Source of the DNA: Heterodera schachtii
Lineage: Eukaryota; Nematoda; Chromadorea; Rhabditida; Heteroderidae
DNA: 64,000 nucleotides
NCBI GenBank assembly: GCA_023374025.1
Contig: SIJG01000050.1
Location: 387,719-451,718, forward strand
Direction of reading: 5' to 3'
The position numbers and the translations under genes were made by a program. Positions 1-14,019 of the stretch are shown here, one piece after another (the first letter of the stretch is position 1; each line of letters starts with the position of its first letter). The notes beneath the pieces were generated by a model. The model made no database searches and was not told where the DNA came from. It saw nothing but the letters and a program-made list of their open reading frames with translations.

Positions 1-423
1 TCTACAAGTATAAAAAAACCTTATAAAGCATTGAACCCGCTATGTTTTTTGCAATGGTCATGCATATATAATTATAAACATTTATTATTTTAAATCTATA
101 AAATGCAATTGAGCCAAATTAATTATATATTCGATAGCCTTATGAATTCTCTATTTACCTTAAAATTTCAGAAAATTTCATTTAGTTTAAAAAAAGTTCT
201 GTGCAAAAAATTCTGACTTAGGGTTTTCGAAATTTTGTGAAAATAACTTTTTTTATATTTAAGTAAAAAATTTTATAAAAATATATTCTGAAAGAGAACA
301 TTAAAGCTATTGAATGATACCATGAAATATTAATTTGGTTGAATTTGGGCCAAGTTATGAATTTATATATATTACCCATTTTGTTTTCGAACCCATTGGC
401 AGTTTTACGAAACGCACTAGCAC
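1..423. mobile_element. Partial foldback element (family FB1), right arm
   Basis: The stretch matches the right half of the complete copy at 29640-30273: the segment around a call to 'agagaacattaaagctattgaatg', the block near 340-380, and the terminal end CGTTTCGTAAAA/TTTTACGAAACG followed by CACTAGCAC, ending at 423. The left half lies outside the window. No gene is seen. Identity to the full copy is inferred by eye. Confidence 0.7.
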
Positions 424-2560
424 CTCCTTTTTGTCTTAATTACTTAATGTCAACTAAATAATTTAATTATTTTTATAAAGAAATGCTTATTTTTTAATGT
501 TTTTGTCATTTAGCACATGTTATACGGGAGATTTTCAAAAACATACATTTTAATGTTGAAAATTAAACCCTAATAAAATATTGGTATCTTTATTTTAAAA
601 AATATTTAAATTTATTATAAATCATATTGATTGATGATGCTCCAAATACGATGAATCTTACGACTTCATTAAAATCGTTCTTGACTTTGATCACAACATT
701 CTTCCTTCAATAATTTCGTATTTTACATTCATCAAGCCATTAAATCATTGAGTGAATAATTTTCATATATTCATAGAAGTTAAAACATTGCTCAAATTAA
801 TTTTAATCTGAAAAGATAATAAATGATAAATTCTACCGTTGACCTTTAATTTTTTATACTTATAAAGACTTTTTTTTTTCGTCAATTCATGAGCTGAATT
901 CTGGTTGTGAAGATACTCCAGAGTTATCGAGAAAAAATTCCCCTTCTGTTCATTAGCAAAAAATATTAATCCGTTTGAATTATTTATGTAATTTTTTTTT
1001 AAATCTTTTTAAAAATAAGAAATATATCAATTTTCCATTTTTAATTCGAAAGTCTAACAAAAATCTAAATATTTAGTATGGTTTTTACTTGCTGGTGCGT
1101 ACCAGTGCGTTCCACTTAAGTGGTTTGCTGCTATAGGTTGCTTTCCTTCGCTTTTAAAAAATTATAATATTTATTTGAGCTCATTAGCTCTCATTATTAT
1201 GTTTGCACGTTGTTATATTAGTTATACCTTTTGAATTTTAATAATCTCTATTTTTATTGTTATTTTTAGTTTATGTTAATTGGGTCCATCCATTTTATTT
1301 TTGCATAACTGTTCAATTTTTATATTTAGTATTAATTACTTAATAATTTGATGTCACCTACATAAATCATAATTTTTTGTTGTTGTTTATAATAAATGTG
1401 TTTGAAGGCCCATTAATTGCACATGTAATATAGAGCTTATTTAGGTGCCAGATGTTAGGCATGGCTATGTCACCAGATATCGAAAAAAAATGGGCGAGGA
1501 GTGAAACTCGGAACTCAAGACTCGCTTTGAGAGCGGTGGTGTAAAAAATAATTTTGTAGAGCATTTTTCGTTAGCTAAAAATTTAAATTAAACTATCATT
1601 TTTTGAATTTTTTGTTAAATTAATAATAATTTTTCTTTAATCCATTTGAGTTTTTTATTACTGTTGTAGTTAAAGCAAATTATAAGAAAAATTCATTATG
1701 TATATGTTTTATTGGGTTTTGAAAGATGATAATATTTCTAAGCACAGATGTTTTTTTTCAAAATTTTTTAAATTCTTTTTTCTAATAAAATTTTTCTAAA
1801 ATATAGTTAGTTATTCATAGTTTTCCTAAAAGTTACCGAAAGAAAAAAAAGTCTCATACTATATTTATGGTTAATTATTCTTAGGTTTATTTTTTGTACA
1901 TTTATTTTTTTTTAATAATTTATGATTTTTATTAAATATCCTTTTAATGAAGTACAAAATATTTGTAAAAATATAATTATTCTTATATTCTTGCCGGGAT
2001 TCCCAGTATCTATAATGAAAAATCCATTAAGAATTTGGCTCTTTCATTTTATTTTTGTTATTTTTTATAAGATATTTTTAAGATATTTAAATTTTCTAAG
2101 GCAGTCAGTATATTTAATCGAAGATTAATACTTGAAATCATTTGCTAAATTATTTATGTGATTATGCGCAAAAACGTGTGGCGATATTTATTAATTTATT
2201 TATATAATTATCTTAAGTCTGCTTTTTATATTCATTTTTTAAACATTTATAAAAAGCCTCTATAAATAATCTCATTAAAAGAGAATCATTTTTCATGAAT
2301 AAATAAATCATTTTTAATTCAGATCATGTAAAATTACATAATCAATATAATCATAAATTAAAAATAAAACAAATAAAATTAAATATAATATTCTTTAATT
2401 TTATGTTTTTACAATTTTTTAATTAATTGAATTATTCTGTGTTGTAATTATTTTATATTCTAAAATTTTTTAATTATTTCTTATTTGATTTGCTTAGAAC
2501 CAGCATTTAGCCAACAAGAATCATCATTTGGGGTGAAAATCAGCACTTTGGAAATTTTAG
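424..2560. other. AT-rich gene-free stretch
   Basis: No open frame has recognisable protein content. A segment at about 1260-1480 resembles a second one at 8610-8860: both contain TTGGTGTCACCTACATAAA-like and TGATGTTAGGC-like words in the same order, so they are diverged copies of one repeat. A moderately GC-richer patch at 1456-1545 is not recognised. Confidence 0.5.
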
Positions 2561-3105
2561 TCAAAATGAAAAAAAAACATGTTTTTTTGTGACGCGCTTT
2601 TTCCAAAAAAAATTTTTGACACAGGGGCCGGCGGTGCTGATAGGCGACGCCGGGAGAATTTTTTGAAAATTTGGAGTTTTTGGTAGCATTTTTTACATAA
2701 AAATGGCCATTTTAAAGTTTTTTTTAGAAATAAGGAATAAGGACACTTACGAACCCTGCTTAATGACATTATGTCATAAAATTTCAAAACTATAAATATA
2801 TTTAAGAAATATGAACAATTTCAAACTCAGAACATTCTTATAAATAACGCACTCTTGCTGGCGCTAACGAAATCAGATGATTTAAGTGAAAAAAAGGAAG
2901 ATTTAAGAGCATTTAAAAATAAAAATAGAATTTTCGTTAAAAATTTTTTGTTGATCACTACCCGATCGGGGTCCCCGACCCCCGACAATTGAGTTCCCCC
3001 CCCCCCCCCCCCGACCCGACCCTCGATATGTCGCCCCCCGAGGTCCCCGCCTTCCGACTTTTTGCCCCCCCGAGGGCTCGGGGCTTAACCCTACCATTAA
3101 ATTTA
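2560..3105. repeat. Palindromic hairpin repeat plus G/C-rich subterminal array
   Basis: Positions 2627-2654 carry one copy of the dispersed GGCGGTGCTGATAGGCGACGCC-like palindrome. Positions 2960-3092 are C-rich, made of CCCCGACCCC-type words with a run of about 18 C, and end at AACCCTA, which is the reverse complement of the TAGGGTT ends of the hAT-like elements seen elsewhere. This looks like the right end of a degraded element. The left end was not found. Confidence 0.5.
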
Positions 3106-4740
3106 AAATTTTGGTTTATAAATTGAAAAAAAGATTATTTTTCGTATTTTGTATCGTTTTATTATTTATTTTGATATTTGAAAATTCTGCCACCTGCTGC
3201 TGAAGCCGTGTAGCAGTCGTTCGCAAAGGCGGTCCTCGTATCGATGATCAACACCAATTTCCCAACTGACAATGAGTGTTTCCATTTTTTTAAATTTTTT
3301 ATTGATTTTAGTTTTATTTATTAAGAGAAATTTTATATTGTTTGTATTTAAATTCCGATTTTTTTTTATTTATTTATGGTTTTACTAGTAGGATATAAAA
3401 TTAAAATTAAAATTTTCTGCTATTCATTTAATGCAAAATAAAATTTAAATTTTCTTTCCAAAAGTACAATAATTTGTGTATTATTTTTTGTATTAGCAAA
3501 TATAATAATTTGTTTTATTTGCTAGTTAATTCTTCAATCAAACTATAGATAAAATAAATATTTTAAATTTTGCCTAATTTTGTCTTATCCATAATAAAAT
3601 TATTTCATTTTTGCCACTATAATGAAATTAACCTAATTTTTTCTTCTCATGCAAACAGAAAAATCAAATTGAAGTGTTCATGTCAAAATTATACACAATT
3701 TATTTTTTATAATTAATTTATATACATAATTTGCATTTCATTTGCGAATTTTCTGATTTAATAATTTTATTAATTTGCTCATTTATGCATGCCTTATTCC
3801 TTTAGAAAGCTTGTTTATAATTTTATTAATATGAAACAGCCATATCATTCTAAATATTTTTTAATTGAATAAAAGAATATTTTTTTATGTTTTGTGAATT
3901 TAAATGGGGCAAAAACTACTTAGCACGGTGCCGCCCACCATGCGTTCATTTGTGTACCAAATCAGACATTACGTCCTTAAGTTGTATCATTAAGACCTAA
4001 TTATATAAATATATATAAAATTTTATTTCAATTTTGTTATAGCTATATAAAATGAAGAAGATTGATTAACCTTGGCTTGACTGACTCCGCAAATTTCAAT
4101 TCCGATTTTGTTATCTTTTTCATACGCTTTTTAATTTCCAGCGAGAAAATAGTAGTTCAAATTGACAATAATTTTTATTTAGAACATTTAAATACCTCTT
4201 CAATATTGCAAATCTAATTGGTACTGAAATTCCTTTAGGATTTAAAAATTTCATGACAACAATGAGAGCCAGTTGCTATTGCGCATTGTGAATATAACAC
4301 TTTTCGGGTTCATTAGGTTGAGCTTGATTGCCTATTTTCTCTTATCTATTTTTTAAATATTTTTTATTTATAATTTTATCTTTTTTAAAAATTGTTTTAA
4401 ATTAATTGTAATTGTAAATGCGCGTTTCGATGTCAAATAACTTGCATTTTTATTATATTTATTGTCCTATTCCGCCAAAATTACACACCTCAGCAAACCA
4501 TTTTTTGTCTATTTAAATGTTTGATTTCTTTAATTAGATTTATTTTTTGTTTATTTTAGGTTTATCTAATCGTTTTTTATTTTAATTAATTTGAATTTTT
4601 TAACCTTCTTTTACAATTTTATGAAAAACCAAGTTTTTTGGAAAAAGGTGGCGGAAAATTTTTAAAAGTCTGAGTTTTAATTACTTGAGTAAATCATGAT
4701 AATTTTAAAAAAGTTAACGAAAATTTAAAGGAAAATCTTA
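3106..4740. other. AT-rich gene-free stretch
   Basis: T-rich sequence without recognisable coding content. Two short GC-richer islands, about 3184-3255 and 3905-3975, stand out in composition but translate to nothing recognised and match no RNA known to me. Confidence 0.4.
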
Positions 4741-5093
4741 ATTTTTTTGGTCGCCCCTATCGGCACGCCGGCCCCAAAAAAAACCTTTCTTTCTTAAAAA
4801 ATTACCTAAAAATCCGTAAATTTGGTTATTTTTAGTCAAAATCTGTGCAATTTATGTCAAAATAAATAGAATCAAGGCGATCAACGAATAAAGGAATGTT
4901 AAGCCAAAGAAATCATTCATAAAAAATAATTTTCTTTTGAGATTTTTGGAGCTAATTCAAAGCAAACCCCCGCCCCCGCCCCCGCCCCCGCGGGGGCCGA
5001 ATTATCGTGCACCCGTCCCGCCCCCGCGACTATGACCCCCGCCAACCCCCGCCCCCGCGAAAAGCCACCCCCGCCCCACGGGGCTCGAACCCT
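4741..5093 (-). repeat. Copy of a GC-rich terminal repeat (inverted relative to 59606)
   Basis: A palindrome copy sits at 4755-4774. Bases 4862-5093 (AATAAAGGAATG, GGAGCTAATT, then CCCCCGCC arrays ending GGGCTCGAACCCTA) match the reverse complement of about 59606-59810. The outer end CGAACCCTA equals TAGGGTTCG on the other strand, like the hAT-like ends elsewhere. The partner end is not identified. Confidence 0.6.
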
Positions 5094-8000
5094 ATCGTGT
5101 ACAATAGGAAAATCTGTTTTATATGAATTTTTTGCTTATTTGTCAAAGCTTTTTATATTTTTCTATTAATAATTTTATTTTTAGTTAATTCAGTATATTT
5201 ACAAATTTCCCGGTTTTAGTGACTATAATAATTTAAGTTGCAAATATAATAATTAGTTAATTAATCCTAGCTTAGCAATGTGATTTCTCCTTTTTAACTT
5301 AAACCCGCATTTTTTCATTCTTCTAAATCGATTTCATGTTTTTACTTATTTTTTATTTAAATCTTTGATACTATGTTATAACATTTAATTTCAACAAAAT
5401 TTCCATTTCTTCCCTAATTGTTTCATTAATTAAAAAATTTGGACCGAAAAAAAAAATATTTTATAATGTGTCTTTCGAAAATATTGCAAGAAAATAATTA
5501 TGTGTAATCCAATTCCTTCATCAATATGCATGTTCCTTAACGAAATAGGGATGGGACTCTTATTTGTTAGGAACAAAAAATTGCAAAATAAGAACAATGA
5601 CATTAAAAGCAAAAAAATATGCGCATAGGCATTAAGCTTAAAAACCTCGAAGTATGCGAACTCATTTTTTTTGTCTGTGATTATTTCAACGATAAGCGCA
5701 CATAATAAAAATTATTCTTACCAGATTAGTCTTTTTTTAAAAATTGCTCAACTATTATTTAATCTTTGTTTTTCTTTTTTCATGTTTTTTATTGTTTATC
5801 TCATCCTCAAATAGATTATTTATTCATTTACCCATAAATAAGAAATTAATACGGAATTCAACATTGGCTTTTTAATGAAATTACTATATCGAAGATAATC
5901 TAACAATCGGTCAAAGAAACTTTCATTTTTATCGATTCTTTTTTTTATAATATTAGGTTATTAAATAAGAAATAATGTTATTGCGTTTTAATTAATCCTT
6001 TCATAATTTTTCATAGTGATTTAAAAATGCATGATATAAAATATGATAATATTTTTGTTGTTTTATTTTAATATTTCGACCTACCCTCTAGTACGAGATC
6101 CTTACATGGTGTTGTTCATCTTTGTTAGCGAGTTCGGTGATGTGACGATATTGGGGGTTTTTTCAGTTTTTTATTTAAAAGGAATTGTTTTTTGGTCAAA
6201 ACATTTTTAATTTTTCATTTTTATCATCTTAATTTTTTTGAATTCATGGGTAAAAGTGAATTTTATAAATTATAATTATCCAATATATTTTTATTTTCTT
6301 TACAAAAAGGCTTGCTTTAATATATTTTGGTGTTAAATTACTCAAGATTTTTAAAAGGTCAGTTTAAATTCTATGAATTCATATATCTTAGTTTTTACAT
6401 GATTTTTAATGGGTAGGAGAAGACACGATCGCATTCGTAGTCTGCTGATATATTTTATTTTTAATCTTTTAACATTTTAATGAATTTTTTTAATATTATA
6501 ATCAATTTCTTTTATTAAATCTCACTTAAGATGAATAATATTTCGATATCACAAATTAAAAGAAGCGTAATTTTTTTAATTTATAATTCTTTTTTATTTT
6601 TTTAAACATTTTATTTTATAATTAGGTTTATAATAGGCAATGTTTTTCTCCTCAAGCAAATAATAGTTTAATTGCAATAATTTATTTTATTTTCATAAAA
6701 TGATATTCGCTTTTATTTTTAAAAATTTGAATAATTACTATCCTTTAAATAATTTAATTCATAACTCATTAATTATTAAAGACTCATGATGTTTATGGAC
6801 TCAAGTGCTAAAGGGTGAAGACAATACGGCGCGGCGCCGGGAGCATAAGAAAAGTTCTACATATTTGACGAGTCTTAAATTTTATACACTTGTTCTTTTA
6901 TTGACTGCTTTCTGTCAAAAAAAAAAATCACAAAATCATTGTTGTTTCAGCACCATTTCTTCGCTTTGATTTTTAGTTGAAATTATCAATTAATCTAAAT
7001 GATGAATTAATACCAAAAAATACATTATTTTCAAGAATATTTTACTGCTTTGCTATTCAGGGGCATGTTTTATATTTTAAAACAATTTTCACAATTAATA
7101 AAAAACTTTTCATTTAATATTTTAAAGTCATGTAGACAGTCTTATGAAAATAAGAGTTTTTTTTAGGAAGACCTTAATGAATGGAATCTCTGACTTGGGT
7201 ATGTATTTTTAAATTAATATTACATTTAATATAATGACTAATTTTAATATACTTTTTGAATAAATACTTTATAAATTTATATTTTGCTTTTAACGAGAAT
7301 ATTTTATTTATTTTTCATCATTTGTTTTTTGATTTATTTTCATCTTGAATAATTCGGTCGCCCTTCCTTTTTAAAGGAATGTTACCTTTTACAATTTTAA
7401 CCCGTATTATTTTTTTCATAAAATTTCAATTATATAGAATTTTCTCGTATTTTTTTTCTTGATCAGAGCATGCCCAATTGGGTCTTTTAAAATATTTAAC
7501 TTCTTAGTGTGATTTAGGTTCCATTTTTTATTAATTTAATGTTTATTTTAATACCAGTGTTTTAAAATCCTTTTTAAACTAATAGGTAAATCAATATTAT
7601 TTTAGTCATAAACAATTATAATTATTTTTCAATTTTTGTTTTTTATTGTTTTTTATAATAAAAATAGGCTTTTTTATGCTCGACTTTTACTCGCATCGAG
7701 AATACTCAGTGAAGTTTGATGTTGACTTATGCTTTTTTCCTTTTGAAAGTATCAGTTTAGCCATTTGCAGAATTAAATTAATAATATTACCCTTGCATAT
7801 CCTATCGTGTTACCAGCGAAAAGGTATAAGTTTTCGATCCAATTAGTTATTAAAAAAATTGTTCCTTCAAAATTAATTTTGATTTTATTTTATGTAATTA
7901 TTTGTACAAATAGATATCTTTATTAATCAATTTAATTTTAATTTTGTGAATACGCGATTTACTTTTTTTATGTTTGCTTATGATATTCCTGCAGAGTTTT

Positions 8001-9837
8001 GTATAGATGCTTCTATTTTTTGATTTAGTTTAATATATGATTACCAATGATAATCTTAATTTTTATATCATTTAAGATTGGCGAACATCAAATTACACAT
8101 CCATTTGAATCCAATGTGGATGGATAAAAAGCTTCGTTTTTAATTAACATGATAATTAAGGACCAGTTATTTAATTTATAATGCAATTTATGTGGAAATC
8201 TTACAAATATTCTATTCTTTGTTAATTGTTTTTATTAACTCAAAATATTTATTCGTTTTGGCGAAAAATTAGTTAGATTTAAATATATTTATCACTTTTA
8301 GTCTTTTTTGCTCAAACTGCTATAATAAATAAACTTTTATTTAAGACTTTTTGCATTTTTGCATAATTCATATTTTATTTTAAATTCGTTTATAAATTGT
8401 TAGAATAATTTATTTTATCAATGAATTGACTTAAAGCTTGCTAGGACTGGGCCACCCAAAAGGGCGGTCAGCGTAAGACCTGCGGAAATCATAATTGATA
8501 AGAAAATTTATTTTAATATTCCTTTAAAATACTTTTTAATTATATGTTTTTTATTCCTAAATAATTGGTTATCGTTTAAGTGTAAGTTAATGTTCTATTT
8601 TTTTAATATTCCTGTCTATCCTTTTCATTTATACTTAATCTGCGCAATTTTTTTACTTTAGTATTAATCACATACAATTTGGTGTCACCTACATAAAATA
8701 AATAAAATTATCATTTCTATTTACTTATAATAAATATGCTGAAGGCCAATCATTGAAATTTTAATGTATCATCCGCCCTGTCTTATAATTTTTTTTTATT
8801 TAAATTGTTTTAAGATAGAGCTAATTTAAGTGCCTGATGTTAGGCCCAGCTGTGGCAGTATAATAAAGGTATCTTTATTTATTTGCAGAGTTTAAATTTT
8901 TACTACTTCCTCTTTAATTTCAGAACCGTCTTTTTAAATAGTTTAATTTATTTTTATTATTGTTTAATAGGTTTAATGATTTTTTATATATTCATTCACT
9001 CTTTTTAATATTAAAATGAAAAGCATAATTATTTTACTTCTAAGCATATTTAGTTGGTTGCATGATAAATATTTAATTTTTAACGAAGAATCAGATTGTT
9101 TATTTAATTTAAATATAAATATTATTTTTCTAAATTTTTTGTTAGATCAATATTAATTGAATTTCTTTTTATTTTCGCCATTTTTTTTAATTTCCCACAT
9201 TTTTGTTTAGCATTGTATTTTCTGTCGCGTTTAAAGATTTTATCATAACAAAGCCGGATGAACTCAATGAGTGTCCAGCCTCATTTACGGTATAATTCTA
9301 GATGTTTATGAAAATTAATGTTAGATAGATTTTTGTCATTCGGATACATTATTAAATTTTGTACTATAAAAATTTAAACAATTCTAAATTGCGTCGCCGG
9401 TTATTGTTTTAATAGCTTTGATTGATTGTAATTATCGGTTTGCCTTGAATGCAAAATTTGCAGCAAATGTTTAAGTTTTAAATTTTCTTCGGTATAATTT
9501 TTTTATTAAATTAAGTTTAATTTTTTATTTGAATTTTGCATATTCCTAGATTATAAAGTTAAGGAATCACCTCAAGCAATAAATTTTTGTAAACTTGTTT
9601 CGCCATTTAATTGTTGATTTTAATGAAATTTTTTTTATGAGTTTATTTATATTTGTTCGTAGTTTCTTTAATAAATTTTTCCTTTGTTACTAATCAAAAG
9701 ATGTTGATGTCGCCATTTCCACATCGTAATCTTACTAAAGTTGATCAGTCTATTTAATTCTCCATGAAATTTATACAATGAGTTAATTTTGTACCTTATT
9801 TTAAATTAATTGTTTTCAAATTATATGCTTATTACTA
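5094..9837. other. AT-rich gene-free stretch
   Basis: No gene is recognised. Only short open frames of no recognisable composition occur. Islands of higher GC at about 6085-6160, 6805-6860 and 8435-8490 are isolated. Segment 8610-8860 is the diverged partner of 1260-1480. Confidence 0.4.
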
Positions 9838-9925
9838 GAGACCGGCGCGGGACGGGATCCCGCGCGGGATTTTGCGGGATCCCAGTCCGCAATCCCGCAT
9901 TTTTTGGAAAATGCGGGAAATTTTT
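9838..9925. repeat. GCGGGATCCCG repeat end
   Basis: The stretch begins TAGAGACCGGCGCGGGAC and holds repeated GCGGGATCCCG and CGCGCGGGAT words. A related block begins at about 11180 (CTAGAAACCGCCACGGGAC). Both look like one terminus of a TAGAG-type element with subterminal repeats. No second terminus or target duplication was found. Confidence 0.45.
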
Positions 9926-10950
9926 GATCTAAATGAATGGTTATTCGTTAAAAAAGCGTTAAATTTTTTTTTGTAAATTCGATTTCTTGGACAAAGTTTA
10001 AAACAGTTAGATGTATGAACTGCGGAGAACGAAATAATACTAATTCAAATCCCATGGGAATTAAAATAAATTGGAAGCATGTTTTAAATTTAAATGCAAA
10101 ATTTTTGCTACCAAATATTTAAAAAGTCCTTTCTCTGTTAACGTACCACGCACTAATATGTATGTATTTCATTTAAATATTCAAGATTAAGATAATTGCT
10201 TCAATAAATTCCTTAATAAATAAAATAAAAAATTGATTGTGGTAAACCCGAGAGTGAAAAAATATTCAATTCATTTGCAAAAAGTAAACTTCAAAATATA
10301 TAAATAATATAAGAAGCTATAAATTAGAAGCAATGAGCTGGGATTGAAGAGAGTAAATAAGAATATTGTTACTTCCTTTTCACCAGCGAAGAATTCTGCA
10401 AAAATTGGAATTAATAAAATAAAAGATAAAAAATTAAAATTTTATTTAAAAATGTTTTTATTAATTTTATTTGTAAATATTAATGCTACAGCCCGAAATA
10501 ATGATTTGATTCAGTTGCTGTCATGATTTTGATCATGATCCGGATAATTAGACAAAATTTTGGTCAATTATTGTTTACATTTACAAAAAACCCTCCGTTG
10601 CGCATACTATCAGCAGCGCTGGACCCTTTCCTTCAAAATAACTTTTTTTTTAAATAATCCAAATTTCCTTCTAATTGAGTATTTTTAATTCTTTTTCGGA
10701 TATATAAATCTTATAATTCTTATCTAATTTGGATGGTTCTACTTGAATTTTTGTCTTATAATTTTTTGCTTGTTATTTTAATTTGTGCTTAAAAGCGGGA
10801 GACTGTCCATTTTTCTTAAATACGTTAAAAAACGCGTAAAATTTTTTACTTTCCAAAGTCAATAGAATAAAAAATATTTTGGAATTTTACATAAAGTTCT
10901 CTTTAATTTCATAATAAAATTCGCTATGTGAGGCTTAAATTGGACACAAC
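9926..10950. other. AT-rich gene-free stretch
   Basis: Nothing recognisable is seen apart from low-complexity A/T sequence. Confidence 0.35.
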
Positions 10951-11830
10951 AAAAATTGTATTCCAAAAATTGGAGCTTACATGGTATTGAAAATGTACTA
11001 TAAAAAAAAGTTATGGTTTGAGTGACTTTAAGGCAAAAAAAAAAAAAAAATTGTTTACCCTTTTTGCCATAATTATGAAACAATTATCCTGCACACATTT
11101 CTGATTGTCCGAGCGGGTGCTGAATAGTTATGATGTTTTTATTGTAATTGTTGTTTTGTTTTGACTAGCGTGGTCATCTCTAGAAACCGCCACGGGACGG
11201 ATCCCGCGCGGGACGGACTTTGCGGGATCCCAGTCGGCAATAGCATTTTTTGGAAATTTCGGGATTGCGGGACTTGCAAGATTAGGTCCCATCCCGCAAA
11301 AAAAATTTTCACAGCAAATTTCATTCAAAATTGGTGAAAAATTTTCCCGTCGGTGAGTTCGACCGTCGGACCGGCCTCCACCTTATTGTGCTGAGCAATT
11401 ATAAAAAACCATCAAAAATTTTCAATAAAAACCAAACTTTATCGAATAATATCAAGATTTCTTAATTTTGTTGGTTCTAAGAAATTTTTAAACAGAATTT
11501 TTTATGATAAAAATAATTTTATTTCTAATTAAAAAAATTTGCGCTTTAAGAGTTATGGTCAAAAATTTTTGCAAACATGGTTGCTTGTGTACTTTTGCCA
11601 TAAATTTGTTAAAACTTGACGAAATTTTTTGAAATTTTTGAAGAATTTGACCGCCGACCTCTCACTAACTCTCGGACCCCTTCGAATAATCTTGGTCGAC
11701 CCATTCGCGGTGCCGATAGGCGCCGCCGGAAATTTTTTTGAAAATTAGAGTGTAATTTGTTAACAGATTTTCACCAAAAAAGAGGGATTTTACGATTTTG
11801 ATATAATGGCGATGACCATTTTTTACTTTT
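10951..11830. repeat. Dispersed repeat R1, longer copy
   Basis: Blocks at 10965-11025, 11280-11400 and 11490-11645 recur in the same order at 14030-14095, 14100-14230 and 14278-14447. Shared words include GTACTATAAAAAAAAGTTATG, GATTAGGTCCCATC and AAACATGGTTGCTTGTGTAC. The longer copy also contains the GCGGGATCCC block (11180-11280) and a hairpin palindrome at 11707-11729. It encodes nothing recognisable. Confidence 0.6.
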
Positions 11831-12089
11831 CACAGTGACATCATTTTCGAGTTCACAATCAGTCTATTTAAGACTAGGACAAAGTCGCGAAAATATGTAA
11901 AAAGCATGTAAATAAAAGTTCCAATTGCAAAAAAAAAGTGTGTTCATTGCTTGCTGCGCTTTTTGTCACTTTTCCCTAAAAATTATTTAATGAATTATTC
12001 ATAAGGAATTGGAATCGGGTTTTCCTAACTCGACTAAACTATGGCCAGAGGGTTCTAGGTCGTTTCATAAAAACTGCCAAGTTATAGAA

Positions 12090-12300
12090 AATAAAAAAAG
12101 TAAAACATATAAATTCGTATCTTGGCCCAATTTCAACCAAATTAATATTACAGAGTGTCATTCAATAGCTTTATGTGTATATATCAGAATATAATTCAAA
12201 ATTTTTATAAACAAATTTTCGTTATTAAATTCCACAAAATCTTAAGTCGATTTTTTTGTCCTTTTTTGAAATTCAGTGAATTTTTTGAAATTTAAAGATA
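12090..12300. mobile_element. Degraded FB1 foldback fragment
   Basis: The stretch contains TTGGCCCAATTTCAACCAAA and the following block as in the left arm of the complete copy at 29640-30273, then TTCAATAGCTTTATGTG and a decayed tail. Neither terminus is preserved. Confidence 0.55.
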
Positions 12301-13179
12301 AATGGATTAAATAGAGTTTAAAATATTGAAAATATGAAGTTGATAATCCATTGGCATTACCGTTCTTAAATAAATTGGATTTTGATTGTTAAATATAAAA
12401 AATTTCCACAATTTCTACATGCCCTGTTGCTAAATTAATTATAGGATTTAAAGCAAAAATTAAAATTATTTTAGTATAATTGTGTGAATAAATTTGCGCT
12501 GTGCTTAAATACGCTTAGTTTTATGAATTATTTTTTATCAATTGGTTAATCGCTTATTTTTGCTTAAAATAGCTTTTAAATATATAAAAACTTCCCTGGG
12601 ACACTAAGTTGGGGGGACCCAGTAGTTGGCCCATATTTTTACCTCGAACTGTTGTTCTTTAATTTTATCTCATTTGAAAATTTTCTGAAAAAAATCAATA
12701 AGATCCCCAACCGACCCCTTTTAATTTTCACTAGGGCTGGGGCGGTGTCAGGGTTTAGGTCAGCGAGGTCGGTGTAAGTTTTTTTTTGGTTCCAACTAAA
12801 ATAAACGGCATTAATTGATTAATATTTTACATATTAGTAAATAATAAAATATAAATTGATTTTAATTTGAAAAAAAGTAATTTCATTTTACATATTAGGT
12901 CAATTAATTCTTTAAGTAATTCTTAAATGAATAATATAAGCTGTAAATTGATTTGTTTGCTCTCTCTTTTGCTGCTTATTGCGATGAAATTGGTCAATAA
13001 ATTATCGATGTGTTTATTCATTTCATTTTTGTTCCCAACTTTTCAGCATTAATACGCTGTATTACCTTCGTCATTTTTGCTGTGTCATATCTAGGGCTTA
13101 TATTTAGTTTTTTCACTATTTTTTTTCCTGAGCTCCCTTTAGCCTGAAAAGCACGAAAACATGTTTTTTTGGGCTGTTA

Positions 13180-13980
13180 AGCTACTTTTCGACTTATTAG
13201 CAACTATTTTCTAGTTTTTTATTTTTAGCAACTAAAAACTATAAAATTTTTGAAAAAAACTATTTTCAACTATTTTTGCTTGTGAATAAAAATTTGTTAT
13301 GAAAGATTAAATAAAAACGAAAAATACACCCCCTAAGAATTGATCTCAAAAATTTTAAAAAATATACACCCCCTAAGAATCGACCCGAAAATTTTCAAAA
13401 ATGCACCCCTAATAAATGAAAATTTCTCAAAAATTAATTTCCAAAATTAATTAATTAAATTTGTGATTTTAAAAATTATTTAGCTCAATACTGATTTGGC
13501 CTAATTTTTTTACTTTTTTGAATAAATTTTGTCATTTTACATCCCTAAATTTGAAATTTTTTAGCAACTATTTACCCATTTTTAGCAACTATTTTGGGGA
13601 TTTTTTAGAAACTAAAAACAAATTATTTTGGCAGTTTTTAGCAACTATAAATATGAGCTTTGTTCCTTTTCATGGCACCAAACGAGGCCATATTTATGAT
13701 TTAAACACTAATTAAACTTATTCAACGCTAAATTATTCAAGAAATTTTTATCTTCTGTGCCTTTTTATTCCTTCCTTCAATTCATGATCAAATCCTTTAG
13801 TTGTTTCTATTTCCAACTATATATGTAATTGGTAGGGCCGGCATTTTTAGTGTCGAAAAATCTCAAATAGTTAATAAAAAATAGTTATAAAAACGCCAAA
13901 AAGTGAAAAATAATAATGTCGAATTTCACATTAATAATAAATTTTAAAAAAATTAAATGTGAATTTCCACCCCTAGTAAT
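13180..13980. repeat. TTTTTAGCAACTA repeat region
   Basis: The word TTAGCAACTA(TTTT) occurs repeatedly at 13197-13640, together with its complement-like form TAGTTATAAAAA at 13870-13900. Related AAAATAGTGA / TTTTAGTGACGAAAAAT words occur at 18093-18560, 56810-56880 and 63765-63860. These are probably subterminal repeats of one decayed element family. Confidence 0.4.
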
Positions 13981-14019
13981 TATAAATGGGCCTTTTGCCC
14001 ATGAAACTAATAATGTCCA

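Noticed and set aside
2903..3097. Glycine/arginine-rich open frame on the minus strand
   Set aside because: It is the translation of a CCCCGACCCC array with a long C-run. No start context or homology.
6080..6110. CTAGTACGAGATCC, reminiscent of the sarcin-ricin loop of large-subunit rRNA
   Set aside because: No neighbouring rRNA helices could be recognised. The core continues differently from the usual GAGAGGACC.
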